Source: Pseudoalteromonas sp. H105 (GTDB lineage: Bacteria > Pseudomonadota > Gammaproteobacteria > Enterobacterales > Alteromonadaceae). From it: 64,000 nt of DNA. The notes below the pieces were generated by a model. That model searched no databases, had not been told where the DNA came from, and saw only the letters and a list, made by a program, of their open reading frames with translations. The stretch spans positions 124,001 to 188,000 of the forward strand of contig NZ_LOFH01000004.1 in the NCBI RefSeq assembly GCF_001469215.1. The letters are read 5' to 3'. Position 1 is the stretch's first letter. Each line of letters begins with the position of its first letter. Positions 29,767-38,711 of this stretch are shown one piece after another. A program made the translations under genes and the position numbers.

Positions 29767-30466
29767 TTTATGGTGGTTGTGTGTCCCAGCTATCATAGCT
29801 GGATTTATTCTACTCAAACGTGTAAATGGTTTGAGTCAATCTACGACCTATATTGCGCTAACAAACCCCGTATTTTTAGCTATCATTATCACAGCATTAA
29901 TACTGGTTATATTTAAACTACCTTATGTGAAATTTAACCATCACACTCAACTTTTGAGTTGGTTATTAGAACCCGCGATTGTTGCCCTAGCGATCCCTTT
30001 ATATAAGCAATTTGTGCACATCCGAAAAAATGCCTTACTTATTTTAATAAGCAGTATTCTAGGAATCGTCAACGCAACAGTTGTGGGCATTCTATTAAGT
30101 GTAATGTTTGAAGTCCCCAAGGAACTTGCTCATTCTGTTGCTGCTCTTTCAGTGACCACTCCCATTACTTTATTAGTGACTGATTCTCTTGGCGGGATTG
30201 CTTCTTTGGCGGCGGCCATGGTGATTTTTATCGGTTTGTTAGGCGCTCTTTTTGGATTTATTGTTTTAAAATGGGTTGGTATTTTTAATCATCAAGCGCA
30301 AGGCGTCGCTGTAGGGACTGCATGTCATGCAATTGGCACAGCCGCGGCATTAAACAAGCATGCGCGAATTGGTGCTTATTCATCGGTTGCGATGGCATTA
30401 AGTGCACTCCTCACTGCACTTATCGTGCCTTGGCTTTATCCTTATCTGAGTCAACTTCTGCTATGA
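29759..30466 (+). CDS. lrgB: CidB/LrgB family membrane protein
   Basis: This is the partner of the LrgA-like protein: a 235-aa polytopic protein with about 7-8 helices. Family motifs seen are LLEPAIVALAIPLYKQF (about 76-92), LSVTTPITLLVTDSLGG (about 127-143) and VGTACHAIGTAAA (about 183-195), typical of LrgB/CidB/YohK. The ATG overlaps the lrgA end in a different frame. The pair is followed by an mscS gene after 50 nt, grouping turgor- and membrane-integrity functions, although co-transcription is not shown. Confidence 0.93.
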   Translation: MINLWWLCVPAIIAGFILLKRVNGLSQSTTYIALTNPVFLAIIITALILVIFKLPYVKFNHHTQLLSWLLEPAIVALAIPLYKQFVHIRKNALLILISSILGIVNATVVGILLSVMFEVPKELAHSVAALSVTTPITLLVTDSLGGIASLAAAMVIFIGLLGALFGFIVLKWVGIFNHQAQGVAVGTACHAIGTAAALNKHARIGAYSSVAMALSALLTALIVPWLYPYLSQLLL

Positions 30467-30516
30467 TAAACCCACTTTCCTAGGTTGAACGTTAATTATT
30501 TATTAATAGGCTTTTC

Positions 30517-31341
30517 ATGATCAGTACAGAAATAGAACAAGTTGAAAAATACTACACAATGATCAGTGAGTATCTGGTCAAATACAGTATGCAGTTAGTG
30601 GGTGCAGTACTCATACTTATTTTTGGATTATGGGTAGCGCAAAAACTATCTAAAGTCGTTGCGGGTATTATGACCCGTAACAATATTGATGTTACTTTGA
30701 CCAATTTTGTCAGTAATGTGGTTAAAGTTTTGCTGATAATTATGTTTATCATCATAGCCCTTGGCAAAATAGGTATCAGTGTCACCCCCTTCGTTGCAGC
30801 AATTGGTGCAGCTTCTCTGGGTGCTGGCTTAGCACTCCAAGGTATGCTCTCAAACTATGGTGCCGGTTTAGCCATCATTGCAACACGTCCTTTTATTGTC
30901 GGTGACACAATTGAAGTTAAAAATGTAAGTGGGCAAGTTAAAACAATTGAGCTTGGCCACACCGTGCTCATAAACGAAGAAAAAGTAGAGATCACCATCC
31001 CAAACAAACATATTGTGGGAGAGATTCTTCATAACTCATTCAACTACTCACTTGTAAAAGGCGAAATTGATATCGCTTATGATGCCAGTGCAGAGCAGGC
31101 AATTTGCTTAATAGAAAATGTATTAAACCAGCATGAATTAGTTGCCGATAATCCCCACTCGCAAGTAGGAATAGAAGGCTTTGCAGAAAGTGGTGTTACT
31201 ATTAGTTATCGCTACTGGGTGCCCACCACTAAGATTATTGAAACGAAACTTGCTGTTAACGGTGGTGTTTATAATGCAATTCAAAGCGCAGATATTGAAA
31301 TACCTTTTCCGCAACGCGTTGTTACGCTTAATAAGGAATAA
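30517..31341 (+). CDS. mscS: Small-conductance mechanosensitive channel MscS
   Basis: MscS is a homoheptameric channel gated by membrane tension, releasing solutes on hypo-osmotic shock. The 274-aa protein has three N-terminal helices. Pore helix TM3, with the Gly/Ala packing pattern GAASLGAGLALQGMLSN (about 93-109), is followed by RPFIVGDTIEV and the cytoplasmic beta and alpha/beta domains. This aligns well with E. coli MscS (286 aa). A hairpin terminator follows the stop, then repeat copy B. Confidence 0.94.
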   Translation: MISTEIEQVEKYYTMISEYLVKYSMQLVGAVLILIFGLWVAQKLSKVVAGIMTRNNIDVTLTNFVSNVVKVLLIIMFIIIALGKIGISVTPFVAAIGAASLGAGLALQGMLSNYGAGLAIIATRPFIVGDTIEVKNVSGQVKTIELGHTVLINEEKVEITIPNKHIVGEILHNSFNYSLVKGEIDIAYDASAEQAICLIENVLNQHELVADNPHSQVGIEGFAESGVTISYRYWVPTTKIIETKLAVNGGVYNAIQSADIEIPFPQRVVTLNKE

Positions 31342-31356
31342 GCCACTCTCTCTGTA

Positions 31357-31394
31357 AGAGGAACAAGTAGCAAAGCTAATTGGTTCCTCTCGTT
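31357..31394 (+). terminator. Hairpin terminator after mscS
   Basis: An 8-bp outer stem (31357-31364 with 31383-31390) encloses a second small stem and is followed by CGTTTT. It is a likely intrinsic terminator. Repeat copy B begins within a few bases of it. Confidence 0.7.
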
Positions 31395-31395
31395 T

Positions 31396-31650
31396 TACTC
31401 GAACTACCTCAAGGTATTGGTTGGAATTAAAAGCGATTTAGACAAAGCACTGATTGCAAATAATCGTGGTTTTCTTGTTGAAATAAACAATGCATGATAA
31501 ATCGCCATTTAACCATCCCTGAGCGTTTCACATGCACTTACTCTCATCGTTGTAACTTCTTAAAAATGACCGCCGTTGTCGCAAAATAACGCCTCGATAA
31601 TAAATATCTGTGAAGTGCTGAACTCTACATCTTGAGGTATGTTGAGTATA
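31396..31650 (+). repeat. Dispersed inverted-repeat element, long copy B
   Basis: This is a full-length but divergent relative of copy C, in the same orientation. Shared blocks are TTGGAATTAAAAGCGATTTA (31419-31440 region), CACTTACTCTCATCGTT (around 31534) and CTTGAGGTA at the right end. About 8-10 bp near the left terminal repeat are missing. Internal arms persist with compensating G-T wobble pairs (GCGTTTCAC with GTGAAGTGC). It lies between the mscS terminator and a Fur box. A 60-codon minus-strand reading frame inside it is not credible as a gene. Confidence 0.8.
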
Positions 31651-31672
31651 GCAGTATAATTGCAAATTAAAT

Positions 31673-31687
31673 TGATAATAAATATCA
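31673..31687. promoter_or_regulatory. Probable Fur box upstream of the PepSY gene
   Basis: TGATAATAAATATCA matches the 7-1-7 Fur core TGATAAT-N-ATTATCA with one mismatch. It lies 21 nt before the ATG, where Fur would block transcription in iron-replete cells. Confidence 0.7.
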
Positions 31688-31708
31688 TTTGCAATTAAAG
31701 GGGTTAGC

Positions 31709-32848
31709 ATGGCGAAAGTAAGCCAACGATTTTGGTTTCAATTACATGGTTGGTGTTCACTGCCAATCTGGGTTTTATTTTGCTTTATTTGTGTCACGGG
31801 TACGATATCGGTGATTAGTCACGAATTAACATGGTTAACAAATTCAGCCGCACGAGCAACAAATCCAGGTAATTTTCCTGAAAAAACAAAAGAAACGCTC
31901 ATAAACAGCTTAAAAAGTCAGCACCCTACAGCCGATGTTATTAGTATTCTCAGCTATGAGCCTTATCTGGTTAACGCAATCATTTTTAGCGACACAGATA
32001 AACCTTACGCGGTTGCATATGTAAACCAATATACCGGTGAAGTTCAGGCTATCAATGAAACAATTTCCTTCATTGAGTTTATGCGCACATTACATGGCTG
32101 GTTATTTTTCCCTTGGCAAGAAGGTTATAGCCTAGGTTATTACTTAGTTAGTCTCATGGCATTGGTGATGCTAGGCGCATTAGTAACAGGTTTAATTATT
32201 TACAAAAAATTCTGGCATGCATTTACCCAGCCTAAAATACGTTTCAATAAAGGCAGTAAAACATTACTAAAAGACCTTCATACTTTAGGTGGAGTGTGGT
32301 CTATTTGGTTTATGGTCATTATGAGCGTAACGGGTCTTTGGTATTTAGTGCAAGCAATAATGTGGCACAACGAAATAGATATTGATTCACATGCTCCTTT
32401 AGTCAGTATTACACAACTCCCACTTTCAAAAAGTACCGAAATAGTTGGGTTAGATGGCGCAATTGCAATAACCAAAGAGCAGCACCCCGATTTCACCCCC
32501 ACCTATATCATGTTGCCAGAACATAATCGTGGGATGTATAACATCATGGGAGCTGGCGATACTATTTTCTATGATAGGTATGCCTTCTCCACCTCAGTCA
32601 ATCCATGGACAGGTGAAGTGGCTGCAAGTAAAAATCCAAAATCAATGACTTTACTGCAAACAGTGTCACACATTGCCGACCCTCTGCATTACGGTAATAT
32701 TGGTGGCCTTTGGACAAAAGTTATCTGGTTTATTTTTGGTTTTATTTTAAGTGGTATGTCAGTAACAGGCTTTATGATGTACGCAAAAAAGCTTGTTAAG
32801 ACGCAGCTGCCTAATGTCAGCTCTATCAACATTGTGGAGGCAAAGTAA
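31709..32848 (+). CDS. PepSY-associated transmembrane protein, probably iron-regulated
   Basis: The 379-aa protein has the PepSY-TM architecture. A helix near 12-33 is followed by a periplasmic PepSY-like loop with FIEFMRTLHGWLFF (about 121-134), then helices near 145-165, 193-218 and 343-363. Conserved His residues in membrane-proximal positions (HGW, DLHTLGGVWS) resemble members thought to bind haem and reduce siderophore or ferric iron (FoxB/PiuB type). An AAGGGG ribosome site precedes the ATG and a good Fur box overlaps the promoter zone. The next gene overlaps its stop by one base. A role in iron assimilation is likely; the exact reaction is unknown. Confidence 0.85.
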   Translation: MAKVSQRFWFQLHGWCSLPIWVLFCFICVTGTISVISHELTWLTNSAARATNPGNFPEKTKETLINSLKSQHPTADVISILSYEPYLVNAIIFSDTDKPYAVAYVNQYTGEVQAINETISFIEFMRTLHGWLFFPWQEGYSLGYYLVSLMALVMLGALVTGLIIYKKFWHAFTQPKIRFNKGSKTLLKDLHTLGGVWSIWFMVIMSVTGLWYLVQAIMWHNEIDIDSHAPLVSITQLPLSKSTEIVGLDGAIAITKEQHPDFTPTYIMLPEHNRGMYNIMGAGDTIFYDRYAFSTSVNPWTGEVAASKNPKSMTLLQTVSHIADPLHYGNIGGLWTKVIWFIFGFILSGMSVTGFMMYAKKLVKTQLPNVSSINIVEAK

Positions 32849-33321
32849 TGGCGCGTTTAAAAAACACATGGTGGCAGCGTAAAAAGTACGTAATAAACTC
32901 ACTGACTCTCATTTTACCTTGTGTATTTATATACCATGCTTTATTTCCTTCTTTCCCACCGGTATGGGCAGAAAAAGACGTCGGAATGTTTAAAGTGGCA
33001 CCCATGCCACTCAACATGAAGCCGCCTTATTCGCATCATAACGAATATGTAAAAGATTTTTATCTCGCCTTTGGCAAGGGACAGATAAGCGATATTCGAC
33101 AGGCCTATTTAAATATAGGCCCTAAACCACTGCCTATTAAACAATTTGAAAAAGGCGATGAAGGGATAATGCATGGTACAAATCATGGCCAACATGCCCA
33201 TGCTATTGCACCTGCCACAATATTAAAAAGTGATAAGTTATGGCTGACAATTGAAACGTGGCAAAACGATTTACTCCTGCAAAGTTGGGATATTCCTCAA
33301 GCACTTATCGTAGAAAAATAA
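32848..33321 (+). CDS. Membrane-anchored His-rich protein, partner of the PepSY protein
   Basis: The 157-aa product has one N-terminal hydrophobic helix (about 15-33) that should anchor a periplasmic domain. In its middle a His cluster, HGTNHGQHAHA (about 109-119), looks like a metal-binding site, and another His pair lies in YSHHNEY (about 60-66). Its ATG shares a base with the TAA of the PepSY gene, so the two are translationally coupled and share Fur control. I recognise no named family. Binding of iron, copper or haem to support the PepSY protein is a reasonable but unproven guess. Confidence 0.78.
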   Translation: MARLKNTWWQRKKYVINSLTLILPCVFIYHALFPSFPPVWAEKDVGMFKVAPMPLNMKPPYSHHNEYVKDFYLAFGKGQISDIRQAYLNIGPKPLPIKQFEKGDEGIMHGTNHGQHAHAIAPATILKSDKLWLTIETWQNDLLLQSWDIPQALIVEK

Positions 33322-33331
33322 CTGGCTATAC

Positions 33332-33372
33332 GTGCTGTCCACCTTATAGTGAACAGCACCTTACACTCTTTT
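33332..33372 (+). terminator. Possible terminator of the PepSY operon
   Basis: A 7-bp stem (33332-33338 with 33353-33359), extended by three inner pairs across a mismatch, is followed after a short spacer by a T6 run. The spacer makes it a weaker candidate. Confidence 0.45.
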
Positions 33373-33432
33373 TTACTCATCGAATTAAGTTACTCACCAT
33401 TTAGCGCTACAATGGTTCAATACTAAAGTCGA

Positions 33433-34593
33433 TTGATATGGCGGGTTATATTGCCTTTTAATACTCATCAAACCATCAAGTACAGCGCGTTATTAATACT
33501 CGTAATACTGTGTTGGTTTTCTCATTTTGACCTTTATATCGTTGACTTTATCGATCACGCTTTAGTGCAGTCAGGGATAGTATATGCCTCAGCCCGCTCA
33601 GTTAACGCCGTCATATCTTTATTGCAATCTGCCGAAGTAGGTATTGGCATCGCTAGTATACAGCCAGCTCAGTTACTTGATCCTATTAACGATTTGGCTG
33701 AATACATGTCAAATTCGATGCGTATCGCATTAGGCACCTTATTTGTCCAACGTATCTTATTTACACTGTCCTCTGAGACTTTTTTTAGCGTAATGTTTAC
33801 GTTCAGTGTCTTAATTTATGCCCTCAGTGATTACTTTGCCTATGGGAAACGTTTTTCAACAAAAATATTAGCTAGCTTAGTTTTAATACGATTTATGGTC
33901 CCTCTAGTTGTAATAAGCACCGGCCTTGCAAGTCAGATGTTTTTGGATAGACAAATTGATACTCAAAATCAGGCCGTGACTGATAAGGTTGATCATTTAA
34001 GTGCTCAAGCTAATGCAACAAGTACACTATCATCGTCAGCGAGAAAGGATATTGCAGACCAAAAAACGACTTTACTCAATGCGCTTTCGACTGTTAGTGA
34101 TAAAAAAGCACAATTTCTCAACCAAATAAACGAGAATCAACAACAGTTGATCGCACTCACCTCCAAGATTACTGCAATCCAAGCAACACGTAATTTAACT
34201 GAAAAGCTAACCATGACAGAACTTGAAAATGCTAAGCCACTCATTGTACTCAAGCAAACACTTAAACAACAGCAAGCACAATTAAATAATGGCATTGTCG
34301 CTTTAAACACTGAAACAACGCGATTAACGCAACAAATACACACATTAGACAATCAACTTGCCGAAAATACAGGAGATATGATGGGCAACGTAGCGGATGC
34401 TGTCGCGTCGGGGATCAATAACATCATTGAATCCATGGAGAAACTCTTTATCGATTTTCTCAGTCTATTATCCCTGTTGGTAGTTAAACTAATTTTAATG
34501 CCCTCTCTATTTTTATATCTCTTCCTCAAAGCCTTTAAAGCTATATGGCGGCACACTCAACTTAATATCACACCGGCCCTTCACTCAAAGTGA
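33433..34593 (+). CDS. Membrane protein with periplasmic or cytosolic coiled coil, unknown function
   Basis: The 386-aa product has hydrophobic segments near 15-35, 95-125, 125-140 and 148-170. A long helical region rich in Gln, Asn, Thr and Leu (about 175-315) looks like a coiled coil, and a final hydrophobic region spans 338-372. I do not recognise the family. No ATG or strong ribosome site is found in frame near the start; the TTG at 33433 is the best available, and a TTG six codons on is possible, so the N-terminus is uncertain. It ends 2 nt before the convergent YqaA gene. Topology suggests an envelope scaffold or stress sensor, but this is speculation. Confidence 0.68.
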   Translation: MIWRVILPFNTHQTIKYSALLILVILCWFSHFDLYIVDFIDHALVQSGIVYASARSVNAVISLLQSAEVGIGIASIQPAQLLDPINDLAEYMSNSMRIALGTLFVQRILFTLSSETFFSVMFTFSVLIYALSDYFAYGKRFSTKILASLVLIRFMVPLVVISTGLASQMFLDRQIDTQNQAVTDKVDHLSAQANATSTLSSSARKDIADQKTTLLNALSTVSDKKAQFLNQINENQQQLIALTSKITAIQATRNLTEKLTMTELENAKPLIVLKQTLKQQQAQLNNGIVALNTETTRLTQQIHTLDNQLAENTGDMMGNVADAVASGINNIIESMEKLFIDFLSLLSLLVVKLILMPSLFLYLFLKAFKAIWRHTQLNITPALHSK

Positions 34594-34595
34594 GT

Positions 34596-35177
34596 CTAAA
34601 GCGAACTTACCCACCATGCGAATAATACCAACGCGGTAACAACGATCAGCGCTTTGGTTTTGTGCTTTTTAATCACCTTCTGTGCTTGATCACCTACGAA
34701 GTAAACCACCAGCGCAAGTCCAAAATAACGAACAGCACGCGCAATTGTGGTAGCTAACAAAAAGAACCCTAATGAATACTTAGTTGCCCCTGCGGCCAAC
34801 ATGGCGATTTGAAACGGGACGGGGACTATGCCTAGCGTCATAACAAACCAAAAACCTTGCGTTTGCATTTTTTGCTTAACGACTTCAAATTGCTCAGGGC
34901 TTGAAAACATATTAATTGCCCAGTCACCGATTATATCAAATAAATAATAACCCAATGCATAGCCAAATAGGGCCCCAATAATACACCCTATAGTTGCCAT
35001 TAGGGCGATTAACCACAACTTCTCTCTTCGTGCTTGCATCAAAGGAACCATTACAGCTTCGAGTGGAATAGGCACCACAGTAGACTCTAACAATGAAGCA
35101 AGCGTTATTCCTTTAAGCATATGTTTAGAATCGATAAACCTGCGCGTTTTTTGTTTAATTACATTGTTTAGTGACAT
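34596..35177 (-). CDS. yqaA: YqaA-like VTT-domain (DedA superfamily) membrane protein
   Basis: The protein carries a VTT/SNARE-associated domain with ESTVVPIPLEAVMVPL (re-entrant loop 1, about residues 31-46) and GIVPVPFQIAMLAAGA (re-entrant loop 2, about 115-130). These are the paired pseudo-symmetric loops of the DedA superfamily, which includes undecaprenyl-phosphate and lipid flippases. YqaA itself has no assigned substrate. I use the ATG at 35177 (193 aa), which has an AAGAG site upstream; the frame extends 15 codons to a TTG with no such support. It is convergent with the unknown membrane protein. Confidence 0.85.
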   Translation of the reverse strand: MSLNNVIKQKTRRFIDSKHMLKGITLASLLESTVVPIPLEAVMVPLMQARREKLWLIALMATIGCIIGALFGYALGYYLFDIIGDWAINMFSSPEQFEVVKQKMQTQGFWFVMTLGIVPVPFQIAMLAAGATKYSLGFFLLATTIARAVRYFGLALVVYFVGDQAQKVIKKHKTKALIVVTALVLFAWWVSSL

Positions 35178-35467
35178 TGAAAACTCTTTGAAATCTGAAG
35201 CTACTTTAGTCAGTATTTGCAACTCAAATACCCACTATGCAATAAATTAAGAAATTGAAATATATATTTAATAACCCTTTAGACAGAGTTTCAACTTAAT
35301 CGTTAAACTTTTCAGTGTGCTGTGTAATTTTAGGTAGAAGACAATGAATATATTATTCTCGGGATTTTTTAAAATCGAATATATATAAAAATTTAATATG
35401 ATCACTTTAAACAATTACTGCGTAAAAGTTATTCGATTGTTAATTAAAATGTTAAAAGGATCACAAG

Positions 35468-37657
35468 ATGGATAGGTTCGTAAAGCTCTTGCTCGTAATT
35501 TTAACTCTTGCGTTTGTACAAGGGTGTAATGACGATGATGACAAAAAAAATGTAGTAACCCCCCCCTCAGAATCTCTGTCAACAATTGTTGATGTTGCAG
35601 TAAGTGCAGGCAACTTCACTACGCTTGTTGCTGCACTACAAGCAACGGGCTTGGATGATACACTTGCAGACACCAGCAAATCTTACACTGTATTTGCTCC
35701 CACTGATGATGCGTTTGCCCTACTTGGTGAAGACACGATCAATGCGTTACTTGCAGATACTGATAAGCTTAGCAAAATTTTAACTTACCATGTTGTTGAA
35801 GGCTCTGTTGATGCAGAGGCTGCAATTGGCCTTGCAGGCACAACAGTTACTACCGTTAATGGCCAAAAAATTGCCCTATCATTGAGTGGTGAAACATTAC
35901 TCGTTAATACAAGCTCTGTAACTAACCCTGACGTAACTGCTGACAATGGCATCATTCACATTGTTGACGCTGTATTAATACCAGGTGAAGAAAACCAATC
36001 AGCACCGACTAACAATATCATTGAAACTGCTCAGCAAGCTGGTAATTTCACGACCTTACTCGCTGCCCTTGAAGCAACAAATTTAACATCAGTTTTATCG
36101 GACACATCTGCTGAATTTACCGTTTTTGCACCTACGGATGAAGCCTTTGAAGCCGTTGGTGAAAAAATGCTAAACACATTACTTGCAAATCCAGACGTTC
36201 TTTCTAGCATATTAAAGCAACATGTTTTAGCTTCAAAAGTAGATTCAGTAACCGCGATGTCACTGAATGGAAAGAGCGCAGAAACAGTTCAGGGTAATCA
36301 ACAGGCAATCGCTATTAACAGCGAGACGAATACTCTAACATTTGGTGGTGCTAACATAACGATGACTGACATCAATACTACCAATGGCTTCATTCATGTT
36401 ATTGATGCTGTAGTTGTAGGTGATATTGAGCTTCCTCAAAGTTATGGCACACTGGCAGATGTTGCTACGAGTAACGGCAATTTCACTACATTGCTTGCAG
36501 CACTTAATGCTACAGGCTTAGATACGCTAGTAGCAGACCCAACAAATACATTTACTGTATTTGCACCTACAGATGCGGCATTCGCAGCTTTAGGCCAAGA
36601 CACAATCGATGCGCTTCTAGCGGATACAGATACGCTTAAAAACATTCTCCAATACCACTTAATCGCAGATGCAACTGTACTACAAGATGCCGCGGTAAGC
36701 GTAGCAACCAGTGAAAACAACAAAGCATCGATGGCTAACGGTGATATGGCCTCATTAACCTATGTTGATAGTACACTGTTCATTAATGATGCAGCCGTCA
36801 CAGCAGCCAATGTTACAGCTGACAATGGCGTCATTCATGTGCTAAATAAAGTGATCATGCCACCAAAAGACATGGGGACGCCCACTAAAACTATTGCAAC
36901 TGTTGCAACCGAAACCGAATCACTTTCAACACTCGTCACTGCTCTTCAAGCAGCCAATCTAGTCGATACTTTTAACGATACATCAAAAATGTTTACCGTA
37001 TTTGCACCAACTAATGATGCATTTAAAAAAATTCCTGCTGACACACTAAATGCGCTATTAGCAAATAACGATGCTCTAACGCAGGTATTGACCCAGCACG
37101 TTCTAAGTGCAGCCGTCAGTTCATCGAATGCATTTGCTGCAAACGGTAAAATGGTTGAAACCCTTGCAGCCAACAATTTATCTGTGAACATTGTTGATTT
37201 TACTGGCACTGCTAACACAGAAACAGACACAATTGCTTACGATAGCACCAACAGCCGACTTGTTACTGGCATGGGGGCAAGTGATTCAGGTGCAACAGTG
37301 TATGTGTTTAACGCCGATTTAGAGCAGTCAATGAGCGTTTGCAATGACACGTGTGCCCAAGCATGGCCACCAGTTACTGGCACAGAACAAAGCATTGCGA
37401 ATATCCCTGGTTTATCACTGATTGAACGCCAAGATAGCACGATGCAAGTGGCTTATTTAGGTCGCCCACTTTACACCTACGTAGGTGATGAAGCGCCAGG
37501 CCAAGCTAATGGCCAAGGTGTGGGTGATAACTGGTGGCAAGTAAGCTTACCCGCTACTTCATTACAAGTGGCTGGTAGCAATGTTGTGACTACCGATATT
37601 TACACTAGCAATGGCGTTGTACATCTAATAGACACCGTTATTACACAAGCTAAATAA
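35468..37657 (+). CDS. Multi-FAS1 (fasciclin) lipoprotein with a nested PF03640-type module
   Basis: The 729-aa lipoprotein has lipobox VQGC, with lipidated Cys20 followed by Asn-Asp residues. Four fasciclin (FAS1) domains repeat every ~145 aa, each with TVFAPT-type H1 boxes near residues 74, 217, 361 and 507 and an NGxxHxxD-type H2 box. In the fourth domain about 115 residues (about 585-700) interrupt the fold before its H2 box. This insert has the pattern of the secreted repeat PF03640: YVFNADLEQS, CNDTCAQAWPPVTG, YLGRPLYTYVGDEAPGQANG and WWQVSL. FAS1 proteins mediate adhesion and matrix contacts. AAAGGA precedes the ATG and a terminator follows. Confidence 0.9.
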   Translation: MDRFVKLLLVILTLAFVQGCNDDDDKKNVVTPPSESLSTIVDVAVSAGNFTTLVAALQATGLDDTLADTSKSYTVFAPTDDAFALLGEDTINALLADTDKLSKILTYHVVEGSVDAEAAIGLAGTTVTTVNGQKIALSLSGETLLVNTSSVTNPDVTADNGIIHIVDAVLIPGEENQSAPTNNIIETAQQAGNFTTLLAALEATNLTSVLSDTSAEFTVFAPTDEAFEAVGEKMLNTLLANPDVLSSILKQHVLASKVDSVTAMSLNGKSAETVQGNQQAIAINSETNTLTFGGANITMTDINTTNGFIHVIDAVVVGDIELPQSYGTLADVATSNGNFTTLLAALNATGLDTLVADPTNTFTVFAPTDAAFAALGQDTIDALLADTDTLKNILQYHLIADATVLQDAAVSVATSENNKASMANGDMASLTYVDSTLFINDAAVTAANVTADNGVIHVLNKVIMPPKDMGTPTKTIATVATETESLSTLVTALQAANLVDTFNDTSKMFTVFAPTNDAFKKIPADTLNALLANNDALTQVLTQHVLSAAVSSSNAFAANGKMVETLAANNLSVNIVDFTGTANTETDTIAYDSTNSRLVTGMGASDSGATVYVFNADLEQSMSVCNDTCAQAWPPVTGTEQSIANIPGLSLIERQDSTMQVAYLGRPLYTYVGDEAPGQANGQGVGDNWWQVSLPATSLQVAGSNVVTTDIYTSNGVVHLIDTVITQAK

Positions 37658-37676
37658 ACAAATTAATAAGTTAAAC

Positions 37677-37703
37677 AAAAAGGGGCTAATTAGCCCCTTT
37701 TTT
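37677..37703. terminator. Bidirectional terminator between fasciclin and RIO1 genes
   Basis: A perfect palindromic hairpin (37677-37689 with 37690-37702) contains a GGGGC/GCCCC core with A and T runs on its flanks. It serves both convergent genes. Confidence 0.9.
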
Positions 37704-37724
37704 ATATCATAGTAGATAATGAGT

Positions 37725-38588
37725 TTATTCGTCGTCAGCTTGTTCAGCCGCTTTGATTCGCTCTTGGTTTTCTTGCATTTGTTCAAATGCTGCTTTAATT
37801 TCATCTAGCACAGAATCAACATCAGCAGTGCTGTTATCCTCTTCTAAATCGCCATAAAGCGTTGTCTCTGGTGTGAGTTCACCGGCTTGATAAAGTGCCC
37901 ACATTTCTTCACCAAAGCGCGTGGCAAGAATTTCAGGGGCAAACTGGCCATAATATTGGCGCATATTACGTACATCGCGATAAAACATCGCTTGTGCGTT
38001 ATTATTTGCTGATGCATTGACCGCTTGAGGTAAATCAATGATCACCGGACCATAGCTATCCACCAGCACATTAAATTCAGACAAGTCACCATGCACAATG
38101 CCTGCACATAACATCAACCTAATGTAATGAACCATAGTGGCATGATCTTCAATGGCTTGCTCTGTAGTCATGCTGACATCGTTTAAACGTGGCGCTACAT
38201 CACCATCATCGTCCGTGACTAAATCCATGATCAATACGCCATCGTAACACCCGTAAGGCTGTGGCACTTTGACACCCGCTTTAGATAATGTGAATAACGC
38301 ATCGACCTCTGCATTTTGCCACACACTCTCTTGCTCTTTTCGGCCAAATTTAGATCCTTTTTCCATGGCACGTCCGCGTCGGCTGTTACGTACCTTTCGA
38401 CCTTCTTGATATTTAGCTGCTTGCTTAAAACTTCTATGTTGAACATCTTTATAGACTTTGGCGCAGCGAATGGCCTCCCCGCAGCGTACAACATAGACTG
38501 AGGCTTCTTTTCCACTCATTAATTGGCTGATGACTTCATCAACAATACCGTCTTCAATTAACGGTAAAATTTGTTTAGGTGTTTTCAT
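37725..38588 (-). CDS. RIO1-family serine protein kinase
   Basis: This is an atypical protein kinase or ATPase of the RIO1 family. It has an N-terminal GKEASVYVV glycine-loop segment (about 26-34), the Lys-bearing CAKVYKD (about 42-48), the catalytic loop HGDLSEFNVLVD (about 176-187) and the metal-binding IIDLPQAV (about 192-199) that replaces DFG. An acidic helical tail follows. Archaeal and eukaryotic RIO1 acts in small-subunit ribosome maturation; bacterial members are common in gammaproteobacteria but little studied. I use the ATG at 38588 (287 aa) rather than the GTG six codons upstream. It stands alone. Confidence 0.88.
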   Translation of the reverse strand: MKTPKQILPLIEDGIVDEVISQLMSGKEASVYVVRCGEAIRCAKVYKDVQHRSFKQAAKYQEGRKVRNSRRGRAMEKGSKFGRKEQESVWQNAEVDALFTLSKAGVKVPQPYGCYDGVLIMDLVTDDDGDVAPRLNDVSMTTEQAIEDHATMVHYIRLMLCAGIVHGDLSEFNVLVDSYGPVIIDLPQAVNASANNNAQAMFYRDVRNMRQYYGQFAPEILATRFGEEMWALYQAGELTPETTLYGDLEEDNSTADVDSVLDEIKAAFEQMQENQERIKAAEQADDE

Positions 38589-38711
38589 ACCGCTCTTATA
38601 CCGCACTTAGTGCGTATATGTAATCCCCTATTGATAAATTTACAAAAAACTTGACTAATTAACTGAAATGCACAAACTGCGAATAAAATTTTTCATACAA
38701 AGAGACCCATT

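Noticed and set aside
31528-31710. 60-codon minus-strand reading frame in and beside repeat copy B
   Set aside because: It lies largely in the non-coding repeat and across the Fur box, and the matching frame is not maintained in copies A and C.
35660-37100. Repeated DNA in the fasciclin gene as a possible tandem repeat array
   Set aside because: The repetition is at the protein-domain level (FAS1 copies about 435 bp apart) and is diverged, not a VNTR or CRISPR.
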